The notes under the pieces were generated by a model. That model was not told the origin of the DNA. It made no database searches and saw only the letters and a program-made list of their open reading frames with translations. Of a stretch of 64,000 nucleotides of DNA, positions 1 through 8,196 are shown in pieces (within the stretch, counting starts at the first letter, position 1; the number at the start of each line of letters is the position of its first letter). This DNA is from Oscillospiraceae bacterium (GTDB taxonomy: Bacteria > Bacillota > Clostridia > Oscillospirales > Acutalibacteraceae): assembly GCA_003526845.1 (NCBI GenBank), contig DPVM01000007.1:1-64000 (forward strand), in the 5' to 3' direction. The translations under genes and the position numbers were made by a program.

Positions 1-1335
1 CAGCATATGTTTGCTATGTTCGGCGCAACAGTTACCGTTCCGCTTTTAACCGGTCTTTCAATTTCAACAACACTTTTGTTTGCGGGCTTGGGCACACTTT
101 TGTTCCACCTTCTCACAAAATTTAAGGTTCCGGCATTCCTCGGCTCGTCATTCGCTTTCATAGGCGGCTATCTCGCAGTAGCACCTATGGTTAAGGATGC
201 AAGCGGCAAAATGGTCGGAAATAAAGAGCTTTTACCGTATGCGTGCCTCGGCGTTGCATGTGCAGGTCTCTTGTATTTGGTTGTTGCCGCCCTCGTTAAA
301 ATCGTTGGCGTTAACAAGGTTATGAAACTTTTCCCACCGGTTGTAACAGGTCCTATTATTATGGCTATCGGTCTCGGTCTTGCACCGTCTGCTGTTACAA
401 ACTGCAAAACAAACTGGTGGCTCGCCCTCGTTGCTCTCGGTCTTGTAATCGTGTTCAACATTTTCGGTAAGGGTATGATTAAAATTGTTCCTATCCTTTT
501 GGGCGTAATCGGCGCATATCTCGTTGCTGTGATTGTCGGCAACGGCTTCGGCGTTGAGTCATTCAAAATCGACTTCTCCGGCGTAAGAGATGCCGCTTGG
601 ATTGGCAACCCGATAGAATGGAGCTCAACCGTATTCGGCGGAGTTCACGATAGACCAAAGGCAATTTCGGCAATCATCGCAATCGTTCCTATCGCAATTG
701 CAACAATGATGGAGCACATCGGTGATATTTCCGCTATTTCCGCTACATGCAACAAAAACTATATCAATGACCCGGGCTTACACAGAACACTTCTCGGCGA
801 CGGTCTTGCAACATCACTTGCATCACTCTTCGGTGCTCCTGCAAACACTACATACGGCGAAAACACAGGCGTACTTGCTCTTTCAAAGGTTTATGACCCA
901 AGAGTAATCAGAATCGCCGCTTACTTCGCAGTTTTCTTCAGCCTTTCACCAAAATTTGCTGCTCTCATCGAATCAATCCCGACAGCTGTTGTCGGCGGTA
1001 TCTCATTCGTTCTCTACGGTATGATTTCCGCTATCGGCGTTCGTAATGTTGTTGAGGCAAAGGTTGACTTCTCAAAGGCTCGTAACACAATTATTGCGGC
1101 TGTTATCCTTGTTGTTGCTCTCGGCGTAACAGGCGGTATCACCTTTAATGTCGGCTCTGCAACAATCAACCTTTCTGCTCTTGCTTGCGCATCAATCGCA
1201 GGTATCGTGCTCAACCTCATCTTCCCTGAAAAGGATTTTGACCCCGAGCAGGCTTTCAAGGCTGATTCAGATTCAACGCAAATCAATCTCAAGTCGGATT
1301 ACGGCAAGCAAAAACCCGAAGAAACTGCCGAATAA
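1..1335 (+). CDS. uraA: Uracil/xanthine permease (NCS2 family), 5' end outside window
   Basis: Membrane nucleobase:proton symporter of the UraA/PyrP (NCS2) family, importing uracil for pyrimidine salvage. The frame is open from base 1: the codons before the first ATG (position 7) read QH, giving QHMFAMFGATVTVPLLTGL, the usual first-helix motif. The true start therefore lies left of the window. About ten or more hydrophobic segments follow. The family signature around TTYGENTGVLALSKV, with its substrate-binding Glu/Asn, is present near residue 280, and MMEHIGDISA lies at about 235-245. The C-terminal tail is short, polar and cytoplasmic. A hairpin follows 20 bp after the stop. Uracil against xanthine preference cannot be decided by eye; UraA-like is the more likely. 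Confidence 0.9.
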   Translation, partial: QHMFAMFGATVTVPLLTGLSISTTLLFAGLGTLLFHLLTKFKVPAFLGSSFAFIGGYLAVAPMVKDASGKMVGNKELLPYACLGVACAGLLYLVVAALVKIVGVNKVMKLFPPVVTGPIIMAIGLGLAPSAVTNCKTNWWLALVALGLVIVFNIFGKGMIKIVPILLGVIGAYLVAVIVGNGFGVESFKIDFSGVRDAAWIGNPIEWSSTVFGGVHDRPKAISAIIAIVPIAIATMMEHIGDISAISATCNKNYINDPGLHRTLLGDGLATSLASLFGAPANTTYGENTGVLALSKVYDPRVIRIAAYFAVFFSLSPKFAALIESIPTAVVGGISFVLYGMISAIGVRNVVEAKVDFSKARNTIIAAVILVVALGVTGGITFNVGSATINLSALACASIAGIVLNLIFPEKDFDPEQAFKADSDSTQINLKSDYGKQKPEETAE

Positions 1336-1356
1336 TCAAATTTGAATAATAAAACA

Positions 1357-1390
1357 AAAGCTCCCTGCTCATAATAGAGTAGGGAGCTTT
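1357..1390. terminator. Hairpin after the permease gene
   Basis: Perfect 10-bp inverted repeat (AAAGCTCCCT at 1357-1366, AGGGAGCTTT at 1381-1390), with further pairing into the loop. The plus-strand U-tract is short, so termination efficiency on this strand is uncertain. Confidence 0.6.
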
Positions 1391-1467
1391 AATATTGCTA
1401 CATATCATGCACAGTTGACAGCAGGCTCGGTGAATATCGCCGAATGTTCGCACTGTCGACTTTGCAT

Positions 1468-1508
1468 AAAATCCGCTTTAAGCAGTTGTTTGCGCCGCGG
1501 ATTTTTTC
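1468..1508 (+). terminator. Terminator-like hairpin in the sigG leader
   Basis: AAAATCCGC (1468-1476) pairs with GCGGATTTT (1497-1505) and is followed by a T-run. It lies 25 bp before the sigG start. It could insulate sigG from upstream read-through or attenuate its leader. I found no clear sigma-F or sigma-A promoter in 1391-1532. Confidence 0.45.
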
Positions 1509-1532
1509 ATTTATCTTGTAGGGAATGATATT

Positions 1533-2303
1533 GTGCAATATTTTAATAAGGTTGAAATCAGCGGAATAAACACCTCGCAAATCAAGGTGCTTTCGGATAA
1601 AGAAAGTCAGGAGCTTTTGCGCAAGGCTCGTGCAGGTGATATGAAAGCACGCGACGATTTGATTAAGGGCAACCTTCGCCTTGTTCTTTCCGTTGTTCAG
1701 CGTTTTGCCAACCGCGGCGAAAATTTCGACGATTTGTTTCAGGTCGGCGTTATCGGCTTGATTAAGGCGATTGATAATTTCAATTTGGACCTCGGCGTTC
1801 GCCTGTCAACCTATTGCGTTCCAATGTGCATCGGAGAGATAAGAAGATTTTTGCGTGACTCCGGAGCAATTCGCGTCAGCCGCTCAATGCGTGACACGGC
1901 ATATAAGGCGATGCAGGTCAAAGAAAAACTGACAAATAAATACGGCAAGGAGCCGAGCGTCGAAGAAATCGCCAAACAGCTCAATATGAAAAAATCTGAT
2001 GTGGTCATTGCGCTTGAGGCGATTGTCGACCCCGTGTCGCTCTATGAGCCGGTCTATAACGACGGCGGCGACACGATTTATGTTATGGACCAGGTCGGCG
2101 ACAACAGCACCGACACCGATTGGATAGACGAAATAATGATTAAAGATAAGCTCAAAAACCTCGATTCGCGAGAGCACAGAATACTCTATATGCGCTTTAT
2201 GCAAGGCAAAACACAAATGGAAACCGCCGAGGAAATCGGCATCTCCCAAGCCCAAGTTTCCCGCCTCGAAAAAAACGCCCTAAAGCGCATAAAAGGGGAA
2301 TAA
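1533..2303 (+). CDS. sigG: RNA polymerase sporulation sigma factor SigG
   Basis: Forespore late sigma factor, 256 aa, the usual SigG length. The N-terminus (KVEISGINTSQIKVLS) is the SigG-type leader before region 2. Region 2 reads NLRLVLSVVQRFANRGENFDDLFQ in two parts with the core-binding DDLFQVGVIGL motif. Region 3 contains EPSVEEIAKQLNM. The region 4 helix-turn-helix is TQMETAEEIGISQAQVSRLE at the C-terminus. The start is GTG at 1533, preceded by an AGGGA-type ribosome site. Unlike Bacillus, no spoIIGA-sigE genes are adjacent. SigF is the nearest alternative, but the N-terminal motif and length favour SigG. Confidence 0.9.
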   Translation: MQYFNKVEISGINTSQIKVLSDKESQELLRKARAGDMKARDDLIKGNLRLVLSVVQRFANRGENFDDLFQVGVIGLIKAIDNFNLDLGVRLSTYCVPMCIGEIRRFLRDSGAIRVSRSMRDTAYKAMQVKEKLTNKYGKEPSVEEIAKQLNMKKSDVVIALEAIVDPVSLYEPVYNDGGDTIYVMDQVGDNSTDTDWIDEIMIKDKLKNLDSREHRILYMRFMQGKTQMETAEEIGISQAQVSRLEKNALKRIKGE

Positions 2304-2322
2304 CAAATATTGTTGAAAATAT

Positions 2323-2370
2323 AAGCACGGCACTGTAAAGCATTAAAACCTTACGGTGCCGTGCCTTTAT
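2323..2370. terminator. Bidirectional terminator between sigG and the radical SAM gene
   Basis: An 18-bp imperfect stem with G-U pairs (2323-2340 with 2349-2366) around an 8-base loop, followed by CTTTATTATT. It lies between two convergent genes and can serve both. Confidence 0.75.
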
Positions 2371-3242
2371 TATTCACCTATTGCTTTGTTGATTGTGTTC
2401 AAAACATGCTTTTTGTCAGCTGACCAAAGCGGCGCAATCAGGTCTTTTTTCGCGCCGTCACCGGTCAAACGGTGTATAACCACATTGTCGGGAATTATCT
2501 CAACACAGTGCTTAATTATGCTTGTGTATTCCTCTAATGAAAGTACATCTACTTTACACTCTCGGTACTCATCGGCAAGGTCGGTGCCCTCCAAAATATG
2601 AAGAAGTTGCAGTTTGATTCCGTCGGTCTTTTTGCAAACATACTCGACACTTTGCAAGATATCCTGCTCATTCTCACCGGGCAAGCCGATTATCAAATGA
2701 GTCACAACATTAATTCCGATTTTGTGCAGGTCGTCAACTGCTTTGTCATATACTTCGAGCGGATAGCCGCGGCGAATGTATTGTGCCGTGTTTTCGTGAA
2801 TTGTTTGCAGACCGAGTTCGATAAACACAGGTTTGATTTTGTTCATTTCATCGAGCAGTTCAAGCACATCATCGCCTAAACAATCGGGGCGTGTGCCGAT
2901 TGACAGCGCAACAATATCGGGATGATTTATCGCTTCGGTGTAAAGTGCTCTTAGCTTACAAAGGGGCGCATATGTGTTTGTGAACGCCTGAAAATATGCA
3001 ATGTATTTGCCGTCTTTTATTTTCTTTTCAACGCGCTTTTTGCCGTCATCAATCTGCTGTGTTACGCTTTTTTCCTTGCTTTCGGCAAATTCACCGCTTC
3101 CGCCGCGTGAACAAAAAATACAGCCGCGTGTTCCGAGCGTTCCGTCGCGGTTTGGGCATGTAAAACCGCCATCGATGGCAAGTTTATACACTTTACACGC
3201 AAATCGCTTTTTCAAATATGAATTAAGACTTGTATATTTCAT
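2370..3242 (-). CDS. ytqA: TIGR01212-type radical SAM protein (YtqA/YhcC family)
   Basis: 290 aa. The [4Fe-4S]/SAM-binding motif is CPNRDGTLGTRGCIFC near residues 29-44, the wide CX11CX2C-like spacing typical of this family, followed by the family pattern SRGGSGEFA. B. subtilis YtqA has been described as MnmL, acting on the wobble-uridine side chain of tRNA together with the methyltransferase YtqB/MnmM; assigning that role here is inference. No ytqB homologue lies next to it. The gene overlaps the 3' end of the upstream phosphatase gene by 20 bp, so the two are translationally linked. The ribosome site before its ATG is weak. Confidence 0.85.
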   Translation of the reverse strand: MKYTSLNSYLKKRFACKVYKLAIDGGFTCPNRDGTLGTRGCIFCSRGGSGEFAESKEKSVTQQIDDGKKRVEKKIKDGKYIAYFQAFTNTYAPLCKLRALYTEAINHPDIVALSIGTRPDCLGDDVLELLDEMNKIKPVFIELGLQTIHENTAQYIRRGYPLEVYDKAVDDLHKIGINVVTHLIIGLPGENEQDILQSVEYVCKKTDGIKLQLLHILEGTDLADEYRECKVDVLSLEEYTSIIKHCVEIIPDNVVIHRLTGDGAKKDLIAPLWSADKKHVLNTINKAIGE

Positions 3243-3987
3243 AAAATTCTTTCACATTCTTTTCGTTACCGCAACAGTAAGAGTTGAGTCCGTTTAAATC
3301 AAGTTCGTTGCCGTCAACCGTTGTAACCGTTCCGCCCGCTTCTTTTAAAATTACGGTTGCGCCTGCCCAATCCCACGGCCTGATAATCAACTCAAAATAA
3401 AGGTCGGCTTTGCCTGCGGCAACATAGCAAATGTCAAGCGCCGCCGAGCCGCTTCGTCTTACTTCAAGCGATTTGTAAAAAACTTTTTCTGCCGTTTCAA
3501 ACGATTTTTTCGACAAATCGTGGTCATATGGGCAAGTGCCAAAAAGTACAAGGCTTCTGTCAAGCGAGCAGTCGCTGATATGAATCGGCTTTCCGTTTAA
3601 AAATGCGCCTTTTCCTTTTTCGGCATAATATATGTTGTTTAAATCCGGGTCAAGCACAACGCCGATTATCAGTTCTCTGTCCTTAGCAAGTCCGACACAG
3701 ATTGCGCTGTGCTGAAAACCTTTTATAAAGTTTGTCGTTCCGTCTATCGGGTCAATGATAAAACAGTATCCGTCCGTAAGTTCTTTGTTGCCGTCGCCCT
3801 CTTCGTCAAGAAAATGTGCCGACGGAATAAGTTTTAAAAATTCGTCGGTCAAATAGTCCTGTATTGCTTTGTCATATTTTGTAACAAGGTCGAATTTTGA
3901 ACTTTTTTCCGAAATGCCGAGGTCTTTGTCGGCATTTTTATAAATCTTTCCGGCGTTTTCAACAATTTTGATTATTTTTTCAAGCAT
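3223..3987 (-). CDS. Inositol monophosphatase family protein
   Basis: 254 aa, the typical length. The Mg2+-dependent phosphatase signatures are present: LDEEG (first metal Glu), IDPIDGTTNFIKG (DPIDGT metal and phosphate motif) and RPWDWAGATVILKEAGG (WDxAAG-type motif) near the C-terminus. Substrate is not predictable; family members act on myo-inositol phosphate, NADP(H), PAP or histidinol phosphate. A HisN-like role would be interesting given the his operon about 25 kb away, but nothing in the sequence proves it. The start has a good GGGAGAT ribosome site, and a sigma-A-like promoter lies at 4020-4047. Confidence 0.85.
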   Translation of the reverse strand: MLEKIIKIVENAGKIYKNADKDLGISEKSSKFDLVTKYDKAIQDYLTDEFLKLIPSAHFLDEEGDGNKELTDGYCFIIDPIDGTTNFIKGFQHSAICVGLAKDRELIIGVVLDPDLNNIYYAEKGKGAFLNGKPIHISDCSLDRSLVLFGTCPYDHDLSKKSFETAEKVFYKSLEVRRSGSAALDICYVAAGKADLYFELIIRPWDWAGATVILKEAGGTVTTVDGNELDLNGLNSYCCGNEKNVKEFYEIYKS

Positions 3988-4019
3988 AACAATTATCTCC
4001 CATATCTTGTTTTATATTA

Positions 4020-4047
4020 ATTTTATCATATATTAAATTTTTTTCAA
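4020..4047 (-). promoter_or_regulatory. Sigma-A-like promoter for the phosphatase/ytqA pair
   Basis: On the minus strand TTGAAA (4042-4047), 16-bp spacer, TAAAAT (4020-4025), about 33 bp before the phosphatase start codon. Confidence 0.5.
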
Positions 4048-4053
4048 TATAAT
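4048..4053 (+). promoter_or_regulatory. -10 box abutting the murT start (possible leaderless mRNA)
   Basis: Consensus TATAAT ends six bases before the murT ATG at 4059, and no Shine-Dalgarno is visible. No good -35 is seen. See findings. Confidence 0.35.
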
Positions 4054-4058
4054 TTAGT

Positions 4059-5375
4059 ATGACATTTTTAACATTATTAATTGCAAAAACAGCGGCGGCA
4101 GTTCTCAATTTGCTCGGCAGGGGTGCAACTTCTCTGCCGGGCAGAATTGCCGTGTCGCTGAAACAAAATATTCTTTCCGTTCTTTCTCGTGGGGTGCGTA
4201 TTATTTGCGTCACCGGCACAAACGGAAAAACCACAACCTGTGCATTGATTGAGCAAGGGCTGAAAAGCAACGGCAAATCGTATTTTGTCAACCGCGGCGG
4301 TGCAAATATGATCGGCGGCGTTGTTTCGGCATTCATTGCAAATTCTACCGCTTTCGGCAAATGCAAAAAGGATTTTGCTGTTTTAGAGTGCGACGAAAAC
4401 AGCTTTCCGATTATCGCGCGGTATATTGACGCCGATTGCGTTGCAATCACAAACATTTTTCGCGACCAGCTCGACAGATACGGCGAGGTCAGTACAACAC
4501 TCTCGAAAATTCTAACCGCCGTTGAGATGATGCCGAATGCAACGCTATGCCTCAACGCCGATTGTCCGCTTACTTATTCGCTCTCACTGCATTGCAAAAA
4601 CAAAATGGTAACATACGGTGTCAACGCCGATTTAAAAAACAATACAATTGTGGACAGTCGCACCTGCCCGAAATGCGGTAATGCGCTTGAGTATCGCTCG
4701 GTTGTCTATTCCCGGCTCGGCGATTATGTCTGCCGCAGTTGCGGCTATTCGCGCCCAACCCCCGATTATTGCATAACCGATATTATGGAGCTTAATGAGC
4801 TTGGCTCTCGTTTTATGATAAATTCACACCTTGTCAGGCTTTCACTCGGCGGTGTATATAATGTATATAATTTTTGCGCTGCCGTCTGCGTTCTCGGCGT
4901 GTTCGGTATAAATGATGTCAGTGCCGTTTGCGATTACGGCGGAGCGTTCGGCAGAATGGAGCATTTCAAATGCGATTCGCGCGATGTACTTTTGATGCTT
5001 GTCAAAAATCCCGTCGGGTTGTCATCCTGCATAAATTATGTTTCAAAAATGCAGGGCAATCCCGCAATTGTATTTGCTCTTAACGACAATGCCGCCGACG
5101 GTCGCGATGTCAGTTGGATTTGGGACTCGTCTTTCTATCCCTTGTCCGATTTCGACGAGTTTTACACGGTCGGTAAACGGTCGCTTGATATGGCTGTCCG
5201 CCTCAAATATGACGGCATTCGCTGTGCCGCGCTAAACGGCGAGTGTTACGGAAAGTTGACAGATATAATCAAATCTTCTGATAAAAATTTTGTCATTATG
5301 TCAACATACACCTCAATGATGAATATGCGCCCCGATTTTGTGAGCAATTTCGGCGGCAGGGAGTTTTGGAAATGA
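4059..5375 (+). CDS. murT: Lipid II isoglutaminyl synthase subunit MurT
   Basis: ATP-dependent Mur-ligase-like subunit that, with GatD, amidates the D-Glu of lipid II to D-isoglutamine. 438 aa. The P-loop VTGTNGKTTT is at about residues 51-60, and the central Mur-ligase domain has DFAVLECDE and TNIFRDQLDRYGE. A four-Cys zinc ribbon (CPKCG ... CRSCG) at about 205-235 is diagnostic of MurT, and the C-terminal DUF1727-like domain follows. The stop codon overlaps the gatD start as ATGA. The start has no recognisable ribosome site but matches the family N-terminus in length. Confidence 0.93.
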   Translation: MTFLTLLIAKTAAAVLNLLGRGATSLPGRIAVSLKQNILSVLSRGVRIICVTGTNGKTTTCALIEQGLKSNGKSYFVNRGGANMIGGVVSAFIANSTAFGKCKKDFAVLECDENSFPIIARYIDADCVAITNIFRDQLDRYGEVSTTLSKILTAVEMMPNATLCLNADCPLTYSLSLHCKNKMVTYGVNADLKNNTIVDSRTCPKCGNALEYRSVVYSRLGDYVCRSCGYSRPTPDYCITDIMELNELGSRFMINSHLVRLSLGGVYNVYNFCAAVCVLGVFGINDVSAVCDYGGAFGRMEHFKCDSRDVLLMLVKNPVGLSSCINYVSKMQGNPAIVFALNDNAADGRDVSWIWDSSFYPLSDFDEFYTVGKRSLDMAVRLKYDGIRCAALNGECYGKLTDIIKSSDKNFVIMSTYTSMMNMRPDFVSNFGGREFWK

Positions 5376-6067
5376 AAAAAATCAAAATAGTCCACCTCTA
5401 TCCCGACGAAATGAACTTGTACGGCGACAGCGGCAATGTCCTTTGCCTTTACAATCGCCTTGCGCGCCGCAGTTATAAAAGCGAGATTGTCCGCGTCGGC
5501 ATCGGCGATAAAATACCAAATTTTGATATTATGTTCATCGGTGGCGGTCAGGACAGGGAAATGCAAATCATCAAGCGCGATTTAAAACGAAAATCGGCAA
5601 CGCTTTCGTATTATGTCGAGCAGGGCAAAACCGTCCTCGCAATCTGCGGCGGCTATCAAATTCTCGGCGATTATTACAAGACCACCTCGGGAGAAATTGT
5701 TTCGCTTTCGTCCTGCCTGCCGTTTCATACAGTGTCGGGCGAGGAAAGAATGGTCGGCAATACCGTCTTTTCAACTCCGTTCGGCACCGTTGTCGGGTTT
5801 GAAAATCACGCCGGCAAAACATATCTTTCCGACAAACTCAAACCGCTCGGCACCGTCGTTTCGGGCTTCGGCAATAACGGCGAGGATAAAACGGAGGGTC
5901 TGCTTTACAAAAATACATTCTGCACTTATGCGCACGGACCGGTCCTACCAAAAAATCCCGCTCTTGCCGACGAAATTTTAAAGCGCGCGCTTAAAACCGA
6001 CCTTCAGCCGATTGACGATAAATTTGAAAATCTTTGCCATGACAGCCTTGTTAAAAAATTCGGCTGA
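5372..6067 (+). CDS. gatD: Lipid II isoglutaminyl synthase glutaminase subunit GatD
   Basis: CobQ/CobB-type class I glutamine amidotransferase, 231 aa, which supplies ammonia to MurT. The nucleophile Cys is in AICGGYQILG (residue 92 from this start), and the catalytic His is in YAHGPVLPKNP near residue 187. I chose ATG 5372 over the TTG at 5366. It forms an ATGA overlap with the murT stop and has GGGAG 8 bp upstream. The two-gene order murT-gatD is the conserved arrangement. Confidence 0.93.
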   Translation: MKKIKIVHLYPDEMNLYGDSGNVLCLYNRLARRSYKSEIVRVGIGDKIPNFDIMFIGGGQDREMQIIKRDLKRKSATLSYYVEQGKTVLAICGGYQILGDYYKTTSGEIVSLSSCLPFHTVSGEERMVGNTVFSTPFGTVVGFENHAGKTYLSDKLKPLGTVVSGFGNNGEDKTEGLLYKNTFCTYAHGPVLPKNPALADEILKRALKTDLQPIDDKFENLCHDSLVKKFG

Positions 6068-6095
6068 ATAATTGCCTTGGAATCAAATAAAATAC

Positions 6096-6124
6096 TTGAT
6101 TTTTCCTTTCTTTTCTGTTATACT
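6096..6124 (+). promoter_or_regulatory. Sigma-A promoter of rpsB-tsf
   Basis: TTGATT (6096-6101), 17-bp spacer, TATACT (6119-6124). The predicted start lies near 6131, leaving a leader of about 113 nt before rpsB. Confidence 0.75.
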
Positions 6125-6129
6125 ATTTC

Positions 6130-6243
6130 CGCATTCGTAGAGATACATGCGAATTCGCACATAATTGAGTGAGCCCAAGGTTATTGATTCGGGGCTTATG
6201 CCGACTCAATTATGGAGGATTAACCTTAAAGGAGGAAATTATA
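6130..6243 (+). ncRNA. Structured rpsB leader, candidate S2 autoregulatory RNA
   Basis: The leader holds a small hairpin (CGCAT 6130-6134 with ATGCG 6147-6151). It also has a strong two-part stem: CATAATTGAGT (6160-6170) pairs perfectly with ACTCAATTATG (6204-6214), enclosing GAGCCC (6171-6176) with GGGCTT (6192-6197). A GGAGGA lies directly at the 3' foot of the stem, and the real rpsB ribosome site (AAAGGAGG) follows at about 6228-6235. Ribosomal protein S2 leaders that autoregulate rpsB-tsf are known in several phyla; whether this matches a described family needs a covariance search. Confidence 0.55.
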
Positions 6244-6972
6244 ATGGCAAATGTAGTTTCAATGAAACAACTCTTAGAAGCAGGTGTTCATTTCGGACAC
6301 CAAACAAGAAGATGGAACCCTAAAATGGCAGAATACATCTTCACAGAGCGTAACGGCATCTATATTATCGACCTTCAGAAAACAGTTAAGAAGCTCGATG
6401 AGGCTTATATGTTCGTTCGCGATCTCGCTGCAGACGGCGGTGAAATCATTTTCGTAGGCACAAAGAAGCAAGCACAGGATTCAGTTAAGGAAGAGGCTAC
6501 TCGTTGCGGTATGCCTTATGTTAACGCAAGATGGCTTGGCGGTATGCTTACAAACTTCAAAACAATCAGAGGCAGAGTTGCCCGTCTTGCACAGCTTAAG
6601 GCTATGCAGGAGGACGGCACTTTTGATCTCCTTCCTAAAAAAGAGGTTGCAGGCCTTGAGCTTGAAATCGAAAAGCTTGAAAAATATCTCGGCGGTATCA
6701 CAGAGATGAAGAAAATCCCGCAGGCAATGTTCATTGTTGACCCTCGCAAGGAAAGAATCGCCGTATCAGAGGCTACAAAGCTTGGTTTGCCGATCGTTGC
6801 TATCGTTGATACAAACTGCGACCCTGATGAAATCGACTATGTTATCCCGGGTAACGACGATGCTATCCGTGCCGTAAAGCTTATCGCAGGCGCAATGGCT
6901 GACGCTGTTATCGAGGGCAGAGACGGCGCAGATTCAGCAGAAGCTGCTGAGGAAGCAACAGACGCTGAGTAA
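6244..6972 (+). CDS. rpsB: 30S ribosomal protein S2
   Basis: 242 aa. The typical S2 start is MKQLLEAGVHFGHQTRRWNPKM, read here in two pieces, followed by FVGTKKQAQDSV, YVNARWLGGMLTNF and the C-terminal VDTNCDPDEIDYVIPGNDDA. An upstream ATG in the same frame (6169) lies inside the leader hairpin; ATG 6244 with AAAGGAGG 9 bp upstream is clearly the start. It is co-transcribed with tsf 41 bp downstream, the near-universal order. Confidence 0.97.
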   Translation: MANVVSMKQLLEAGVHFGHQTRRWNPKMAEYIFTERNGIYIIDLQKTVKKLDEAYMFVRDLAADGGEIIFVGTKKQAQDSVKEEATRCGMPYVNARWLGGMLTNFKTIRGRVARLAQLKAMQEDGTFDLLPKKEVAGLELEIEKLEKYLGGITEMKKIPQAMFIVDPRKERIAVSEATKLGLPIVAIVDTNCDPDEIDYVIPGNDDAIRAVKLIAGAMADAVIEGRDGADSAEAAEEATDAE

Positions 6973-7013
6973 TTCTCGATATAATTTCAAATTTCAATCA
7001 GGAGGATAAAGTA

Positions 7014-8129
7014 ATGGGTATTTCAGCAAAAGATGTAAAAGCGCTTCGTGAAAAAACAGGCGTTGGTATGATGGAATGTAAAAAAGCTCTCGTTGAAGCA
7101 GAAGGCGATATGGACAAAGCTATCGACTTCCTTCGCGAAAGAGGACTTGCAGCTGCACAGAAAAAGGCTACAAGAATTGCCGCAGAGGGCGTAGTTCTTC
7201 CTTACTATGACAGCGAGTCAAAGAAGGGTGTTGTTCTCGAGGTTAACTCGGAGACAGACTTCGTTGCTAAAAACGAAAAGTTTATGAACTTCGTTGAGGG
7301 CGTTGCAAAGACAATCATCGCTACCGACCCGGCTGATGTAGAAGCTCTTAAAGAAGAAAAGTTCAACGGCACAGACAGAACCGTTACAGAAACTCTTAAC
7401 GACCTTGTTCTTTCAATCGGTGAGAATATGAAAGTTCGCCGTTTTGACAGAATGGAAGGTATCGTTTCAACATATATCCACGCAGGCGGCTCTGTAGGCG
7501 TTATGGTTGGATTCGATGTTGCCGATGAATCAAAGGCAGCTACAGACGAGTTCAACGCTATGGGCAAGAATGTTGCAATGCAAATCGCAGCTATGAACCC
7601 TGAATATTTGAGCAGTGCAGACATTTCGGCTGATGAGATGGACAAAATGCACTCAATCACTGTTGACAGCGCACTCAATATGCCTGCATCACTTCCTATT
7701 CCGATTCTCAGCAAGCTCATCGATGAGGCTATGAACGAGAAAAAGTGGAGTGATGACGACACCACTGTTTATCAGGGACTTGATCAAAAGCAAAGAAAGA
7801 ACTTTGCAAACTTCATTTCTAAAGAAGCTATGGAAACTCTTGCAGAAATCGCTGTTTCTCACAAGGATGAGATTTGCGACAACAAGATTTTCGTAGGTCT
7901 TGTTAAGGGCAGACTTTCAAAGCAAATCAAAGAGATTTGCCTTCTTGAGCAGGATTTCGTTCGTTCAGACCTTTTCCAAGGCTCTGTAGGCGGCTACATT
8001 GAAAGCGTAGCAAAAGCTCTCGGCACAGAAATCAAGGCAAACGGCTTCATCCGTATGATGAAGGGCGACGGCCTCGAGAAGAGAGAAGAAAACTTCGCAG
8101 AAGAAATCGCAAAGCAAATCAACGGCTAA
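7014..8129 (+). CDS. tsf: Elongation factor Ts with an enlarged C-terminal region
   Basis: Guanine-nucleotide exchange factor for EF-Tu. The N-terminal UBA-like domain and EF-Ts signature (VKALREKTGVGMMECKKAL) and the core (EVNSETDFVAKNEKF) are intact. At 371 aa it is longer than the roughly 280-310 aa usual in bacteria. The extra length lies after the IAAMNPEYLS motif, about residues 205-320, where the second half of the dimerisation region is replaced by a longer segment. It ends with a normal-looking helix. The start has CAGGAGG. A strong terminator follows. Confidence 0.95.
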   Translation: MGISAKDVKALREKTGVGMMECKKALVEAEGDMDKAIDFLRERGLAAAQKKATRIAAEGVVLPYYDSESKKGVVLEVNSETDFVAKNEKFMNFVEGVAKTIIATDPADVEALKEEKFNGTDRTVTETLNDLVLSIGENMKVRRFDRMEGIVSTYIHAGGSVGVMVGFDVADESKAATDEFNAMGKNVAMQIAAMNPEYLSSADISADEMDKMHSITVDSALNMPASLPIPILSKLIDEAMNEKKWSDDDTTVYQGLDQKQRKNFANFISKEAMETLAEIAVSHKDEICDNKIFVGLVKGRLSKQIKEICLLEQDFVRSDLFQGSVGGYIESVAKALGTEIKANGFIRMMKGDGLEKREENFAEEIAKQING

Positions 8130-8139
8130 TTAAACATTT

Positions 8140-8171
8140 AAGAGCATCTCGAAAGAGATGCTCTTTTTTTC
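8140..8171 (+). terminator. Terminator of rpsB-tsf
   Basis: AAGAGCATCTC (8140-8150), GAAA tetraloop, GAGATGCTCTT (8155-8165) and a T-run: a textbook intrinsic terminator. Confidence 0.95.
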
Positions 8172-8196
8172 AAATATTTTATAACAGAGGTGTTTT

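Noticed and set aside
3980..4555. A 191-codon minus-strand frame opposite murT
   Set aside because: Antisense shadow of a clearly conserved Mur ligase; composition is atypical and no motif is visible.
6169..6243. N-terminal extension of S2 from the ATG at 6169
   Set aside because: It lies inside the leader hairpin and lacks a ribosome site, whereas ATG 6244 has AAAGGAGG and matches the family start.
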